Made by a program: the position numbers and the translations under genes
Shown here: one piece after another, positions 1 to 8,551 of the stretch
Layout of the letters: every line of letters begins with the position of its first letter
Position numbering within the stretch: position 1 is the first letter of the stretch
The notes under the pieces: generated by a model
Told to the model about the DNA's origin: nothing
Seen by the model: only the letters and a program-made list of their open reading frames with translations
Database searches by the model: none
From: JABDMH01 sp965222645
Lineage (GTDB): Bacteria; Bacteroidota; Bacteroidia; Chitinophagales; Saprospiraceae
DNA length: 64,000 nt
Direction: 5' to 3'
Assembly (NCBI GenBank): GCA_965222645.1
Contig: OZ244968.1
Coordinates: forward strand, 1,612,001 to 1,676,000

Positions 1-1383
1 AGGGAACTCGGTGATCGGGAAGGGGTAGCAAATTCTCTTCGGAATATTGGCCTGGCTCAATCCTCACTACACAATTACAAATTGAGCCTACCAAGATTTC
101 AGCAAGCTCGTGATATTTATGAAGAACTGGGTCTTAAACAAGAGGTCACTTCACTGGATATTGACAGAGGTGTGGCATACTATCAACTTAATATTCGGGA
201 TAGTGCAATTCAGGTTCTTGAAAGAGCTCTCAACAACACGCAACTCAAGGCCCCAGCACACGACATTTGCCAATCCAAATATGCCCTGGGGAAATCATAT
301 CAAGAACTGGGACAACTTCCAAAGGCGAAATATTGGCTTGATCAGGCTGCACAGGATGCAGAATCAACAGACTTTATCAAGCTACAGGCAGAAATCTTTG
401 AGGCACTAGCCATGGTCAATAAAAATCTTGGAAATGTCGCTGAGGCTTTTTCGGCATTAAAGAATTATACAAATCTGCAGGATTCTATTAGTACGAATGA
501 AAGAATTAAACTTCAGGAGGAGCTTGCGGCCAAATTTCAGTCAGATCTCCAGGAAGAAAAGATTGTCACCCAACAATTGCAGCTGGAAAGGGCAGAAAGA
601 AGCCGCATCACCTTGATTGCAGGCATCGTCTTTGTTGCTCTTGTTTTTCTACTGACGTACAGGTTGTATCGATTGAGACAAATCGCCAACAAAGAACTAC
701 AGGCCAAAAACGAAGTGGTGAACAGGTCACTTGTTGAGAAAGAAAACTTGCTAAAAGAAATACATCATCGCGTAAAAAACAATTTGCAAATCATCTCATC
801 AATTTTAAGCTTGCAATCACGCCAACTCAACCATCCAGGTGCAATCAATGCCATACGAGAAGGACAACATCGCATAAGGTCTATGGCAATGATTCACCAG
901 CAGCTCTATCAGGACGAAAATCTTGACGGAGTCGATGCAGCTACATATATTAAACAGCTGACAGAAACTCTAATTAAAAATTTTAAGGATAAAATTCAAA
1001 ATATAGACCTCGAACTGGACCTGGCAGAACTAAAACTTGATCCTGATGCACTAATCCCCATCGGTCTTATTCTGAATGAACTAGTGAGCAATATTCTCAA
1101 GTACGCATTTACTGGCCGGAATGAAGGGAAGATTCACATTAGCTTCAAGCCTGAAGAGACATATCATGTACTTTCAGTATCTGATAATGGTGTCGGTCTG
1201 CCCATGGACAAGCATCACATTGAAAATGCAGATACACTCGGTTTTAAATTAGTCAGAGCATTCGTAGACAAGTTAAATGCGACATTGTCCATAGACAATG
1301 AGATTGGGACATCGATAAGAATTGAAATCCCAAACTTGAAGGAAAAATCAATATCCAATACTGAATATCACCCATATGGGTGA
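1..1383 (+). CDS. TPR sensor histidine kinase (HisKA_2), 5' end cut off
   Basis: The reading frame is open from the first base, so the start lies outside the window; a TTG at 82 is not a credible start because TPR-like sequence continues upstream of it. The visible part holds tetratricopeptide-like helices, a coiled coil near 490-600 and one membrane helix (about 604-665). A HisKA_2 dimerisation/phosphoacceptor segment follows with EIHHRVKNNLQ (about 760-790), then a HATPase domain. The HATPase has an intact N box (NELVSN, near 1075), a DNGVGLP G1 box (near 1185) and TLGFKLV (near 1240). It should autophosphorylate on His and pass phosphate to the response regulator 54 bp downstream. TPR-TM-HisKA_2 kinases are common in Bacteroidota; the signal sensed is unknown. 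The family call is firm. Confidence 0.93.
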   Translation, partial: RELGDREGVANSLRNIGLAQSSLHNYKLSLPRFQQARDIYEELGLKQEVTSLDIDRGVAYYQLNIRDSAIQVLERALNNTQLKAPAHDICQSKYALGKSYQELGQLPKAKYWLDQAAQDAESTDFIKLQAEIFEALAMVNKNLGNVAEAFSALKNYTNLQDSISTNERIKLQEELAAKFQSDLQEEKIVTQQLQLERAERSRITLIAGIVFVALVFLLTYRLYRLRQIANKELQAKNEVVNRSLVEKENLLKEIHHRVKNNLQIISSILSLQSRQLNHPGAINAIREGQHRIRSMAMIHQQLYQDENLDGVDAATYIKQLTETLIKNFKDKIQNIDLELDLAELKLDPDALIPIGLILNELVSNILKYAFTGRNEGKIHISFKPEETYHVLSVSDNGVGLPMDKHHIENADTLGFKLVRAFVDKLNATLSIDNEIGTSIRIEIPNLKEKSISNTEYHPYG

Positions 1384-1405
1384 GATAATCATCTTAAAAT
1401 CCAGA

Positions 1406-1413
1406 TAATTTTG
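1406..1413 (+). promoter_or_regulatory. Possible -7 promoter element (TAATTTTG)
   Basis: TAATTTTG matches the Bacteroidota -7 consensus TAnnTTTG and lies 25 bp before the response regulator ATG. No clear TTG-type -33 element is seen at the expected distance, so this is only suggestive; the regulator may simply be co-transcribed with the kinase. Confidence 0.25.
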
Positions 1414-1437
1414 TCTAATTGATGTAATAATAGTTCG

Positions 1438-2064
1438 ATGTCACACATTAGAGTCCTGATTGTAGAAGATGAGCCACTTATCGCTGAAGATATCAGAGAA
1501 ATCCTGACGAATATCGATTTTGAAGTCTCTGGTGTTGCATACGATGCTGAAACCGCATTTCATTCTCTAAAAACTGACACGCCAGATCTCGCCTTGATTG
1601 ATATCAGTTTGGGATTGGGTCCGGATGGAATAAGTGTTGCAAAAGAAATCAATGATAAATACGACCTACCGTTTGTCTTTCTGACATCTTACTCAGACCG
1701 ACCCACGCTGGACCGAGTAAAAGAGACCAGACCTATGGGGTACATTGTTAAGCCTTTCTCTGAGGCAGATCTCTTCACAACCCTTGAAGTCGCACTGCAT
1801 AATTTCAGCAAAGCACAGCTTAAAATAGAGCTAGATCTAGATCGAATCAATAATAAACTAATCGGAAAATTAACCGAAAAAGAATTCGAAATTTTGAAAT
1901 CCATTTTTGATGGAAAAACCAATCGACAGATTGCTCAGGAGCATTTTATTTCGATAAATACGGCCAAAACACACATTAAAAATCTTTATGATAAACTAGA
2001 TGTTCACACGCGAACAGAACTGCTTGCCAGTATAAGATCTATTTGCACCACCATATATCGATAA
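1438..2064 (+). CDS. Response regulator, REC + LuxR-type HTH
   Basis: A 208-residue two-domain regulator. The N-terminal receiver domain has the acidic pair in VEDEP, the phosphoacceptor Asp in LIDIS (about residue 54), a conserved Thr in FLTSYS and the Lys in VKPFSEADL. The C-terminal part (about 140-205) is a LuxR/GerE-like helix-turn-helix with LTEKEFEIL, TNRQIAQEHFISINTAKTHIKNLYDKL. It is expected to bind DNA when phosphorylated. It sits between two HisKA_2 proteins on the same strand, which suggests both act on it. The ATG is preceded by AT-rich sequence without a strong Shine-Dalgarno site. Confidence 0.94.
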   Translation: MSHIRVLIVEDEPLIAEDIREILTNIDFEVSGVAYDAETAFHSLKTDTPDLALIDISLGLGPDGISVAKEINDKYDLPFVFLTSYSDRPTLDRVKETRPMGYIVKPFSEADLFTTLEVALHNFSKAQLKIELDLDRINNKLIGKLTEKEFEILKSIFDGKTNRQIAQEHFISINTAKTHIKNLYDKLDVHTRTELLASIRSICTTIYR

Positions 2065-2081
2065 ACCAGACTTATCTAATT

Positions 2082-2876
2082 ATGCAGTATTGGAATTTGA
2101 TCTTTTTCACATATACCTTGGTCCTCATTTATTTTCTGGTAAATAAACTTGTCGATGCGCGAAAAATAAAGGGGCAACAAAAATTAATAGATCAAATATC
2201 AGCTCAAAAAGACATTTTACTCAAAGAGATCCAACATCGTGTCAAAAACAATCTCCAGGTAATGGCATCACTACTAAATCTATTGTCAAGAAGCAGTGGG
2301 CCAAAAGATAGCCACAATATCATGGAGGAAAGCAGGCAGCGTATCCGATCCATGGCTGTCATACATCAAACCCTATATCGAGAAAATCATTTGATGGGTG
2401 TGGACTCAAGATACTACATCAATCAGCTATGTCAGACATTATTGCTCACAAAAAGGAATGGCAGGGATGTCGATCTCAGACTCAATATTAAACGCATTTG
2501 GCTAGAAGTCGAAGCAACCATTACCATTGGATATATAATAGATGAACTCTTGTCATTTGCACTTGTGCATCACGTAATGCCAGATCAAAAGAAAAAGATC
2601 TATGTAGAGCTGACAAATGAAAACAATATCATTAGTCTCAATGTATCTAACAATGGAAAAAGCGCTTTTTCAAGTAACAAAACACAACTGGATCAACTGA
2701 GCTATAAATTGCTCACCTCTTTTGTCAGAAAATTAAAGGGAGAACTCACATTATCTCTTGATGGTCAGTTCAAGGCTAATATATTATTTAAAACCAGAGA
2801 TGTCTTAGGAAACTTTGGAGAAAACGCTCTGTCACAAAAAAATCCTATCGATACTATTACTCTTCGTGCAATTTAA
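2082..2876 (+). CDS. HisKA_2 protein with degenerate ATPase domain
   Basis: A 264-residue protein with one N-terminal membrane helix, a HisKA_2 segment that keeps the phosphoacceptor motif (EIQHRVKNNLQ), and a C-terminal region aligning to the HATPase domain of the kinase at 1-1383. The ATP-binding residues have decayed. In the N box NELVSN has become DELLSF, losing the Mg-binding Asn. The G1 box DNGVGLP has become NNGKSAF. The G2 box LGFKL has become LSYKL. Autophosphorylation therefore looks unlikely, while the protein could still dimerise or accept phosphate (inference). I chose the ATG at 2082, just after the regulator stop at 2064, over an in-frame TTG at 2043 that would overlap the regulator. 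Confidence 0.85.
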   Translation: MQYWNLIFFTYTLVLIYFLVNKLVDARKIKGQQKLIDQISAQKDILLKEIQHRVKNNLQVMASLLNLLSRSSGPKDSHNIMEESRQRIRSMAVIHQTLYRENHLMGVDSRYYINQLCQTLLLTKRNGRDVDLRLNIKRIWLEVEATITIGYIIDELLSFALVHHVMPDQKKKIYVELTNENNIISLNVSNNGKSAFSSNKTQLDQLSYKLLTSFVRKLKGELTLSLDGQFKANILFKTRDVLGNFGENALSQKNPIDTITLRAI

Positions 2877-2880
2877 TTTC

Positions 2881-2894
2881 AGATTAATTAATCT
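2881..2894. terminator. AT-rich palindrome between convergent genes
   Basis: AGATTAATTAATCT is a perfect 14-bp palindrome in the 51-bp gap between two convergent genes. Its position suits a bidirectional terminator, but the stem is AT-only and the T tract is short, so the call is weak. Confidence 0.25.
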
Positions 2895-2927
2895 TTGTAG
2901 CTTTTAGTGTGAAAAAAATGATATCGT

Positions 2928-4199
2928 TTACCAGTTTCTTGCAATCTTGCTGAAAACCAATGAAGCAATTAACCCAACAAGGGAAAATCCCGCCAATAAC
3001 AAGAAAACATGCTGATGACCTGTTGCACCAGGAGAACGATCAATCAAATAGCCCATCAGCGGCCCCATAAATATATCAGGTGTAAATCCGACAACAGAAA
3101 TAATTCCCACCGCTGTACCGGTAAGATGCAGTGGCACTTTAGCAACATTAAACAGCGCAAAGTAAATGCCTCTGATCCCATATATACCCAGGCTTGTTAG
3201 AGCAACTGTCAGTGCAATAATCCAAAATAAATCGCCAACTATAAATCCACTGGCTATAAACAAGGAGCCCAAAAGAGTGACAACAAAGCAAAGTGAGATT
3301 ATTCTTATTCCATTATACTTGTCTGCCAAAAATCCCACTGCCAATGCAGCAACCGGGCGAATCCAGAAAGAAATGGTCCCAAATTTTGCTGCTTCCACAT
3401 CATCATATCCAAAGGCATCATGAGCGTACAAAGAAAAATCATCTGTGCATTTATAACCCACATATGCGCAAAGCACAATAAACGCGTTGAGCCAAATAGC
3501 ACGATTTTTTGACACTTGGATTATATCTCGTTTTCGAAACAATGGACCCTTCAAATCCCCAGATCCCTGATCAGATCGAATCACATACCATGTCACGAGA
3601 GCAGAAATAAAAATAAAAGCGATAAAGTATTTTACAACAGAAAGCAGTGCGAATTCCAGCTGTCTGCTAGATGCATTATCAACATCTAATGGAAGAATCA
3701 TCTCAAAGACAAAAACAGAAAGACTCGCCAGCAGTGCGGCAAATAGTCCGCGTCCGGCGTCCAGGAAGCCAAATGCCCTGCCCTGTTGTTGTTCACCACC
3801 CCAAATTCTTGTTGTCTTGAGCATGGCTGCCCAAAAAAGCAAAATGGTACTTATGCCCCAAAAGGCATATAATAATTGCAACGTTGAAAGCGAGGGGACT
3901 TTCAACAGTAAAAGACCTCCGATACCTGTGACTATCAGTGCCAGGGTTAATAACATCCTTGCAGTAAAACGGTCAGCCAGTGGACCCCCTAATAAATAAG
4001 AAATGAGTGCGACTATACCGTATGCTGAAAAAGCCAAACCCAATTCAAAATTATTAATGCCAAAAACTTGCAAAAAAGTAGGCCGAAAAATTCGAGGCAA
4101 GACAAAAGGCAGTAAAAAAATAGTTTCGCCGGCAACTATTAAAGTTGCCATAGCAACTGCTCGAGTCACTCCACGACTACGTAATGAACCAACCAACAT
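2928..4199 (-). CDS. MFS transporter
   Basis: A 423-residue polytopic inner-membrane protein with about 12 hydrophobic segments. The loop after TM2 holds the MFS signature-like GGPLADRFTAR, and a second copy, GFLADKYNGIR, occurs in the C-terminal half. The conserved stretch around LFWAAMLKTTRIWGGEQQQGRAF recalls the YihN-like branch of sugar/organic-anion permeases, but I would not assign a substrate. The start is taken at the ATG (4199); a GTG two codons upstream (4205) is equally possible. It is convergent with the kinase operon and is probably its own transcription unit. Confidence 0.9.
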   Translation of the reverse strand: MLVGSLRSRGVTRAVAMATLIVAGETIFLLPFVLPRIFRPTFLQVFGINNFELGLAFSAYGIVALISYLLGGPLADRFTARMLLTLALIVTGIGGLLLLKVPSLSTLQLLYAFWGISTILLFWAAMLKTTRIWGGEQQQGRAFGFLDAGRGLFAALLASLSVFVFEMILPLDVDNASSRQLEFALLSVVKYFIAFIFISALVTWYVIRSDQGSGDLKGPLFRKRDIIQVSKNRAIWLNAFIVLCAYVGYKCTDDFSLYAHDAFGYDDVEAAKFGTISFWIRPVAALAVGFLADKYNGIRIISLCFVVTLLGSLFIASGFIVGDLFWIIALTVALTSLGIYGIRGIYFALFNVAKVPLHLTGTAVGIISVVGFTPDIFMGPLMGYLIDRSPGATGHQHVFLLLAGFSLVGLIASLVFSKIARNW

Positions 4200-4331
4200 C
4201 GACACTTTATTATAATTTTAGCCGGTCGAAAGTGGTCACAATCTCGGAAGTCCCGTATTTAGGCATCGTTGGATAATTTAACGGAAATTACTAATTTTAG
4301 TTTCTTCCTTATTATAATATACCAAATAGCG

Positions 4332-5540
4332 ATGAAGAATAGCCAAGATAGTGACAACTCATTTTCGAGAAGGGATTTCTTATCGGTGGCCTCTGTGGCA
4401 TCACTGGGAGCCGTGTCTACACGCAAGTTTCTGGATAAAGACAGCCATGAAAAGACCCAATTTTTTGATTTTGAAAAGATTGCTCCCGAATGGCGAAATG
4501 TACAGGACACAATGGCTTATCGCATGTTGGGAAGGACCGGCATGATGATCTCAGAAGTGGTTTGCGGTGGAGACCCGGTGGTTCCGGACAACATCCGTCC
4601 AACCGAGATTGCTATTGATATGGGACTAAATTACCTCGATATGGCTCCGGCATATAATCGGGGCGATACCGAGAAAGCTTATGCAAAAATCGTTGACTCC
4701 TCTTCAAAAAGAGAAAAGGTCTTCATGACCACAAAGGTGAGTGGCTTTGGATCGGTTAGAAGCGCACTTTATCGCGAAATTTTCGATGGTTTACCCGGTG
4801 AAAAGCAGACTCAGATATTGGAACGCGCGAAAGCAATGCGAGCTGACAGGGGCGTGGATAAGCCGGGCTACTATTTTACTTACTGGCCTGGGCAGGAAAA
4901 ATCGATGGATCCCACATACCTGGCCAATGCAATGGCACCGGACTATGCGCATAAAGTCGAGGGAAGTAAGGCATACCAGGAAAAAATTATGACGTCGATT
5001 GAAGGTAGCCTTGAGCGGACCGGTACAGACTATTTTGATATCCTTATGTGCCCTCATGGTGCAAATAGCCCGGAAGAGGTACAGATACCTGAAATCTGGG
5101 AAACATATTTCAAGCTAAAAAAACAGGGAAAAGTCAGATTTCTAGGTGTTTCTACCCACAACGATCCAGCCGGTGTCTTAAGGGCCTGTGCTGACACCAA
5201 CCAATATGATGTGTGTATGTGTGCTTACAATGTAATCAATGGTGGTTATCTCGAGGACACCATTCGATACGCTCATCGTCAAAAAGGCATGGGCATCATC
5301 GGAATGAAAGTTGCCATGGCTGTAGCGACGCATCATAAAAAGTTGCAACCTACTCCGCAGTGGCGGATAGACAAGGTAAACCGGATCGTACCGGGCGACC
5401 TGAAAGCTCCGATGAAGGCTTATCTGTGGGCCCTGCAAAATCCAGATATTTCCGGCGTCATTTCAAACCTATGGGATCCTACTTTTGTATCGGAAAATCT
5501 CTCACTTGTCGGTAAAAAAGTAACATTAAATCCGGGGTAG
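4332..5540 (+). CDS. Tat-exported aldo/keto reductase
   Basis: A 402-residue protein. The ATG at 4332 gives an N-terminus with a twin-arginine signal (SRRDFLSVASVASLGA), so the folded, cofactor-loaded enzyme should be exported to the periplasm. An upstream TTG frame to 4269 would bury that signal and was not used. The aldo/keto reductase barrel follows: MLGRTGMMISEVVCGG, the Asp/Tyr pair in LDMAPAY, the Lys in TTKVSG, the His in CPHGAN, and the cofactor-side GVSTHND. These match the family's catalytic tetrad (Asp, Tyr, Lys, His). Tat-exported members are frequent in Bacteroidota and Planctomycetes, and their substrates are mostly unknown. It is convergent with the M14 peptidase. Confidence 0.9.
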   Translation: MKNSQDSDNSFSRRDFLSVASVASLGAVSTRKFLDKDSHEKTQFFDFEKIAPEWRNVQDTMAYRMLGRTGMMISEVVCGGDPVVPDNIRPTEIAIDMGLNYLDMAPAYNRGDTEKAYAKIVDSSSKREKVFMTTKVSGFGSVRSALYREIFDGLPGEKQTQILERAKAMRADRGVDKPGYYFTYWPGQEKSMDPTYLANAMAPDYAHKVEGSKAYQEKIMTSIEGSLERTGTDYFDILMCPHGANSPEEVQIPEIWETYFKLKKQGKVRFLGVSTHNDPAGVLRACADTNQYDVCMCAYNVINGGYLEDTIRYAHRQKGMGIIGMKVAMAVATHHKKLQPTPQWRIDKVNRIVPGDLKAPMKAYLWALQNPDISGVISNLWDPTFVSENLSLVGKKVTLNPG

Positions 5541-5673
5541 CTGGTACGAGATTGCAGTTAACAAACCTCCGTTGATAATTAAATAGTAATGGTTCCATCA
5601 TTTATCAATCAATCCAGATAGGGCTATCAGATCAAAAATAGCTCCTTCCGGAGGGCCACATGCATTGATTTAG

Positions 5674-8037
5674 CTACTGGACAATAAGCTTATATCCTTT
5701 TGTCCTCACTCCATTTTTCCTAATAAATTGACAATAATAGACTCCCGGTGTCCAGTCAGATACATCGAGTTTAAAATCCGGATGGATTATTTTATTCTTA
5801 ACTCTCATGCCAAGAGAATTGAAAATATCTACTTGAGTATATTCCGAAGAAACAAATTCGTGAGACAGGTATATATTTTCTGCAGATGGATTAGGAAAAA
5901 CAATTTGCTCAAAATTTAAATCTTCCAGATTGTTTGCTGAAGTAAGTGATCCCTGATCATAAATTAATACTTTAATATCATCGAGGTAGATGCCATCTTT
6001 CGTTCCGCTGTTGGTAGATACCATTGCAAATCGTATACTTATTTCTTCTTCCATAAATTCAGTGAGGTCGATGCTCTCAATAATCCAATCGAGCTGCCGT
6101 CCTGTGTAGATTGGCAGATCTTTATTGATATTGAGTCTTCCTCCGACCGAATATTTGCCACAGAGCGGAACAAAGTTTTCATCATCTGTGGACAACTCGA
6201 CAAGCATATAATCAAATTGATTTTGAATATCCCACAGTGCTTTAAATGTCAATACGGTTGAATCACCACCCTGCAGTAGGAGTCTTTCTTTCGATGCCAA
6301 GTAATTTGTCGTATAGGGTATGGTATTTCCGTTAGGACTATCGGTCAAGGAAGTCGGAGGGCTCACAAAATACCTTTCTGACAACGCCCATTCCTCGTTT
6401 AGTTGCGGACTGATCCAATCCGAATAGTCACCTGCATTTTCCAGCACAAAGCGCGGCTCACGATAATATTTTACAATTGTATCGGTGCGGATAAAAACAC
6501 CATTATCAAAAGTATATGAAAATTTTATACGTTCACCATCCTGAATGCCGGGAGCCAACTTAAACTCCACTTTGTCCTGCTGGGCTCCAAAAATGTCGAG
6601 AAAATAGAGTTTTGAACTACTCATAAAAGAAATATTATCTGTCACCGGAGAAAAGGACAGATTTAATGCGATTTCATCAAATCCCAATTTGGTAATCCGA
6701 TATGGGAGTAATCCTTGTTTCGACGTAATAAAACTTTCAGAATTATCAATGAAAATACCTGTATTCAGAAGAAACTTGGCGACCTCAACATTTTGAGACA
6801 ATGCTGTCTTGCATAAATACTCTACTTCCTCCTCAGCTGGCCAAAATCCGTGGGTCTCATCTCCCATTTCAGGAGTCATTGCAAATATTTTCTTTATTTC
6901 TTCACTACCGTACATCCAGTCATCGGCATCTCCATTGGTCGGGTACGCTACAGTCTCCATCCCAGTGCCATAAACGTATCTGTTTTCTCTCGTCAGTATC
7001 TGGGCCAGCTCACGAAATACTGCAACATCCTCTGTAGGATTTTCTGTGTACCCAAATGGATAAATCAGAAAATCACCCCAGCTGTGATAATTTAGAGCAA
7101 GCTTAAAATCATGAGACTTTACAAAGTGACGCACAGCCTGTGTTTCCACCTCTGAAAATGGTGAGGGGCCCCGATAGGTTTCTGATTCAGGTTTATTGGA
7201 TGAACCCACATTATCGAATCCCCAGTGAAAACCATAATTGCGATTGATATCCACTCCTATCGTCCCATCTTCATTGACTTTTCTATTCTTTCGCCACAAC
7301 CCTCCACCTTGAGGTTTTTGTGTTTGGTTATAGACATATCCGTCAGGATTTACACATGGCAGGAAATACAGCTCAGTGTGATCGATTAAGTATCTTATTT
7401 CTTCATCTACGGAATAGTTCTCCAGCAGATACCACATGTAATAAATGAGTTGAGTCAAACCGATCGGTTCCCGGGCATGGTGAAGGGCTGTATAGAGCAT
7501 TTGGGGTTCTCCATCTTCCTCAAGTTCGGGATTATCAGAAATGCGAACCCATTCGATAGGTCTTTCTTCTGCCGTATAGAAATCACCAACATTCTTTCTC
7601 ACGGTGATGATCTCAGGATAGAGGGATGCCATAAGATCCAACTCCTCGTGCATTTCCTCATAGGTGTAATGTCCCTTCATCGATCCGAGTTTGAAATGTG
7701 TGGGAGTGTCGTGCTCAAAAGACTGGAGATCCTCGACGCATTCCATTTGCGATCGCTTTGTCATGTATTTCGAGTGATGGTCAATGGTGTACGCTTCCTC
7801 TGCATCGTCATGAATTATTAGTACTTCATACCCGAATTTCCGGGCCAGAGCAACTTCATATCTCGAAAAGTCTCCGGTCACGGTACGACCGTCGGTGAGC
7901 ACATGGTCTACTGCGATCCCCAGTTTTCCCAGTGCATTTGGGGTAGCATAGATTCGAGCATGACTGTACTGTTGAGCCCATAGATCACCGCAGACCAGTG
8001 CAAAAAAGGAAAAGATAAGTGTAAAAGTTCGATTCAT
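5674..8037 (-). CDS. Secreted M14 zinc carboxypeptidase with T9SS tail
   Basis: A 787-residue secreted peptidase. The ATG at 8037 begins a clear signal peptide (MNRTFTLIFSFFALVCGDLWA); seven more codons upstream from the longer frame do not fit. The M14 domain covers about residues 120-435, with zinc ligands H187 and E190 in HHARE, the third ligand H318 in NYHSW, the substrate Arg in DINRN (about 266) and the general base E390 in MTPEMGDE. A beta-sandwich/jelly-roll region follows (about 540-690). The C-terminus has the sorting signature VFPNPSAENIYLSH and ends GYKLIVQ, a type A T9SS signal, so the enzyme should be released or anchored at the cell surface. It probably trims extracellular peptides. 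Confidence 0.94.
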   Translation of the reverse strand: MNRTFTLIFSFFALVCGDLWAQQYSHARIYATPNALGKLGIAVDHVLTDGRTVTGDFSRYEVALARKFGYEVLIIHDDAEEAYTIDHHSKYMTKRSQMECVEDLQSFEHDTPTHFKLGSMKGHYTYEEMHEELDLMASLYPEIITVRKNVGDFYTAEERPIEWVRISDNPELEEDGEPQMLYTALHHAREPIGLTQLIYYMWYLLENYSVDEEIRYLIDHTELYFLPCVNPDGYVYNQTQKPQGGGLWRKNRKVNEDGTIGVDINRNYGFHWGFDNVGSSNKPESETYRGPSPFSEVETQAVRHFVKSHDFKLALNYHSWGDFLIYPFGYTENPTEDVAVFRELAQILTRENRYVYGTGMETVAYPTNGDADDWMYGSEEIKKIFAMTPEMGDETHGFWPAEEEVEYLCKTALSQNVEVAKFLLNTGIFIDNSESFITSKQGLLPYRITKLGFDEIALNLSFSPVTDNISFMSSSKLYFLDIFGAQQDKVEFKLAPGIQDGERIKFSYTFDNGVFIRTDTIVKYYREPRFVLENAGDYSDWISPQLNEEWALSERYFVSPPTSLTDSPNGNTIPYTTNYLASKERLLLQGGDSTVLTFKALWDIQNQFDYMLVELSTDDENFVPLCGKYSVGGRLNINKDLPIYTGRQLDWIIESIDLTEFMEEEISIRFAMVSTNSGTKDGIYLDDIKVLIYDQGSLTSANNLEDLNFEQIVFPNPSAENIYLSHEFVSSEYTQVDIFNSLGMRVKNKIIHPDFKLDVSDWTPGVYYCQFIRKNGVRTKGYKLIVQ

Positions 8038-8551
8038 CTTGTGTAATGTTGACCCCAATTCAACAGCCGGTAAATATAGTGGATTGGCTCAGCCAACGCA
8101 ACCTCCGATCATTTCTAGTATTACCGCGTCTTTCAAGGGCGCATCAAATATATTAAATCTAATCATAATATGTTTTACTTATGGGTGTGCTGCCTTAGGA
8201 CAAATGTTGCATTCTATAGTGTTTACTAACTATTTATATATTTTGTATATTGTCATGGATTACAGAGATCGTTACGCTCATTGGCTCAAAAGTGAGATCA
8301 CCCGAACCGTTAATAGTGAACACATTTTTGCAACTAAGACTGATCCCGTAGTCGTTTTGATTTTCTATAATCAGTGTTTGTCTCTGATCGAAGTACCTTC
8401 ATCGATTTGCTTTTCTGATTAGTAATAAAATTGACTTGGTTTTGCTTGAATGGTCTTGAGCCTCATGAAGAGCTTTGACAGGCTGCCATTGCCTTTCCTT
8501 GATGCAGACGTCTAGAGGTCGGTTAGATTGCTTTACTTCAAATTACATCAG
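8038..8551. other. Intergenic region between divergent genes
   Basis: This 514-bp gap separates the divergent M14 peptidase and the dehydrogenase-cytochrome fusion, so it should hold both promoters. It is AT-rich around 8220-8260. An open frame at 8039-8422 has no recognisable features. I see no convincing promoter match, repeat or RNA. Confidence 0.4.

Noticed and set aside
8039..8422. 127-codon open frame between the M14 and dehydrogenase genes
   Set aside because: Composition is odd, no domain or signal is recognisable, and it overlaps the start region of the divergent M14 gene; probably non-coding.
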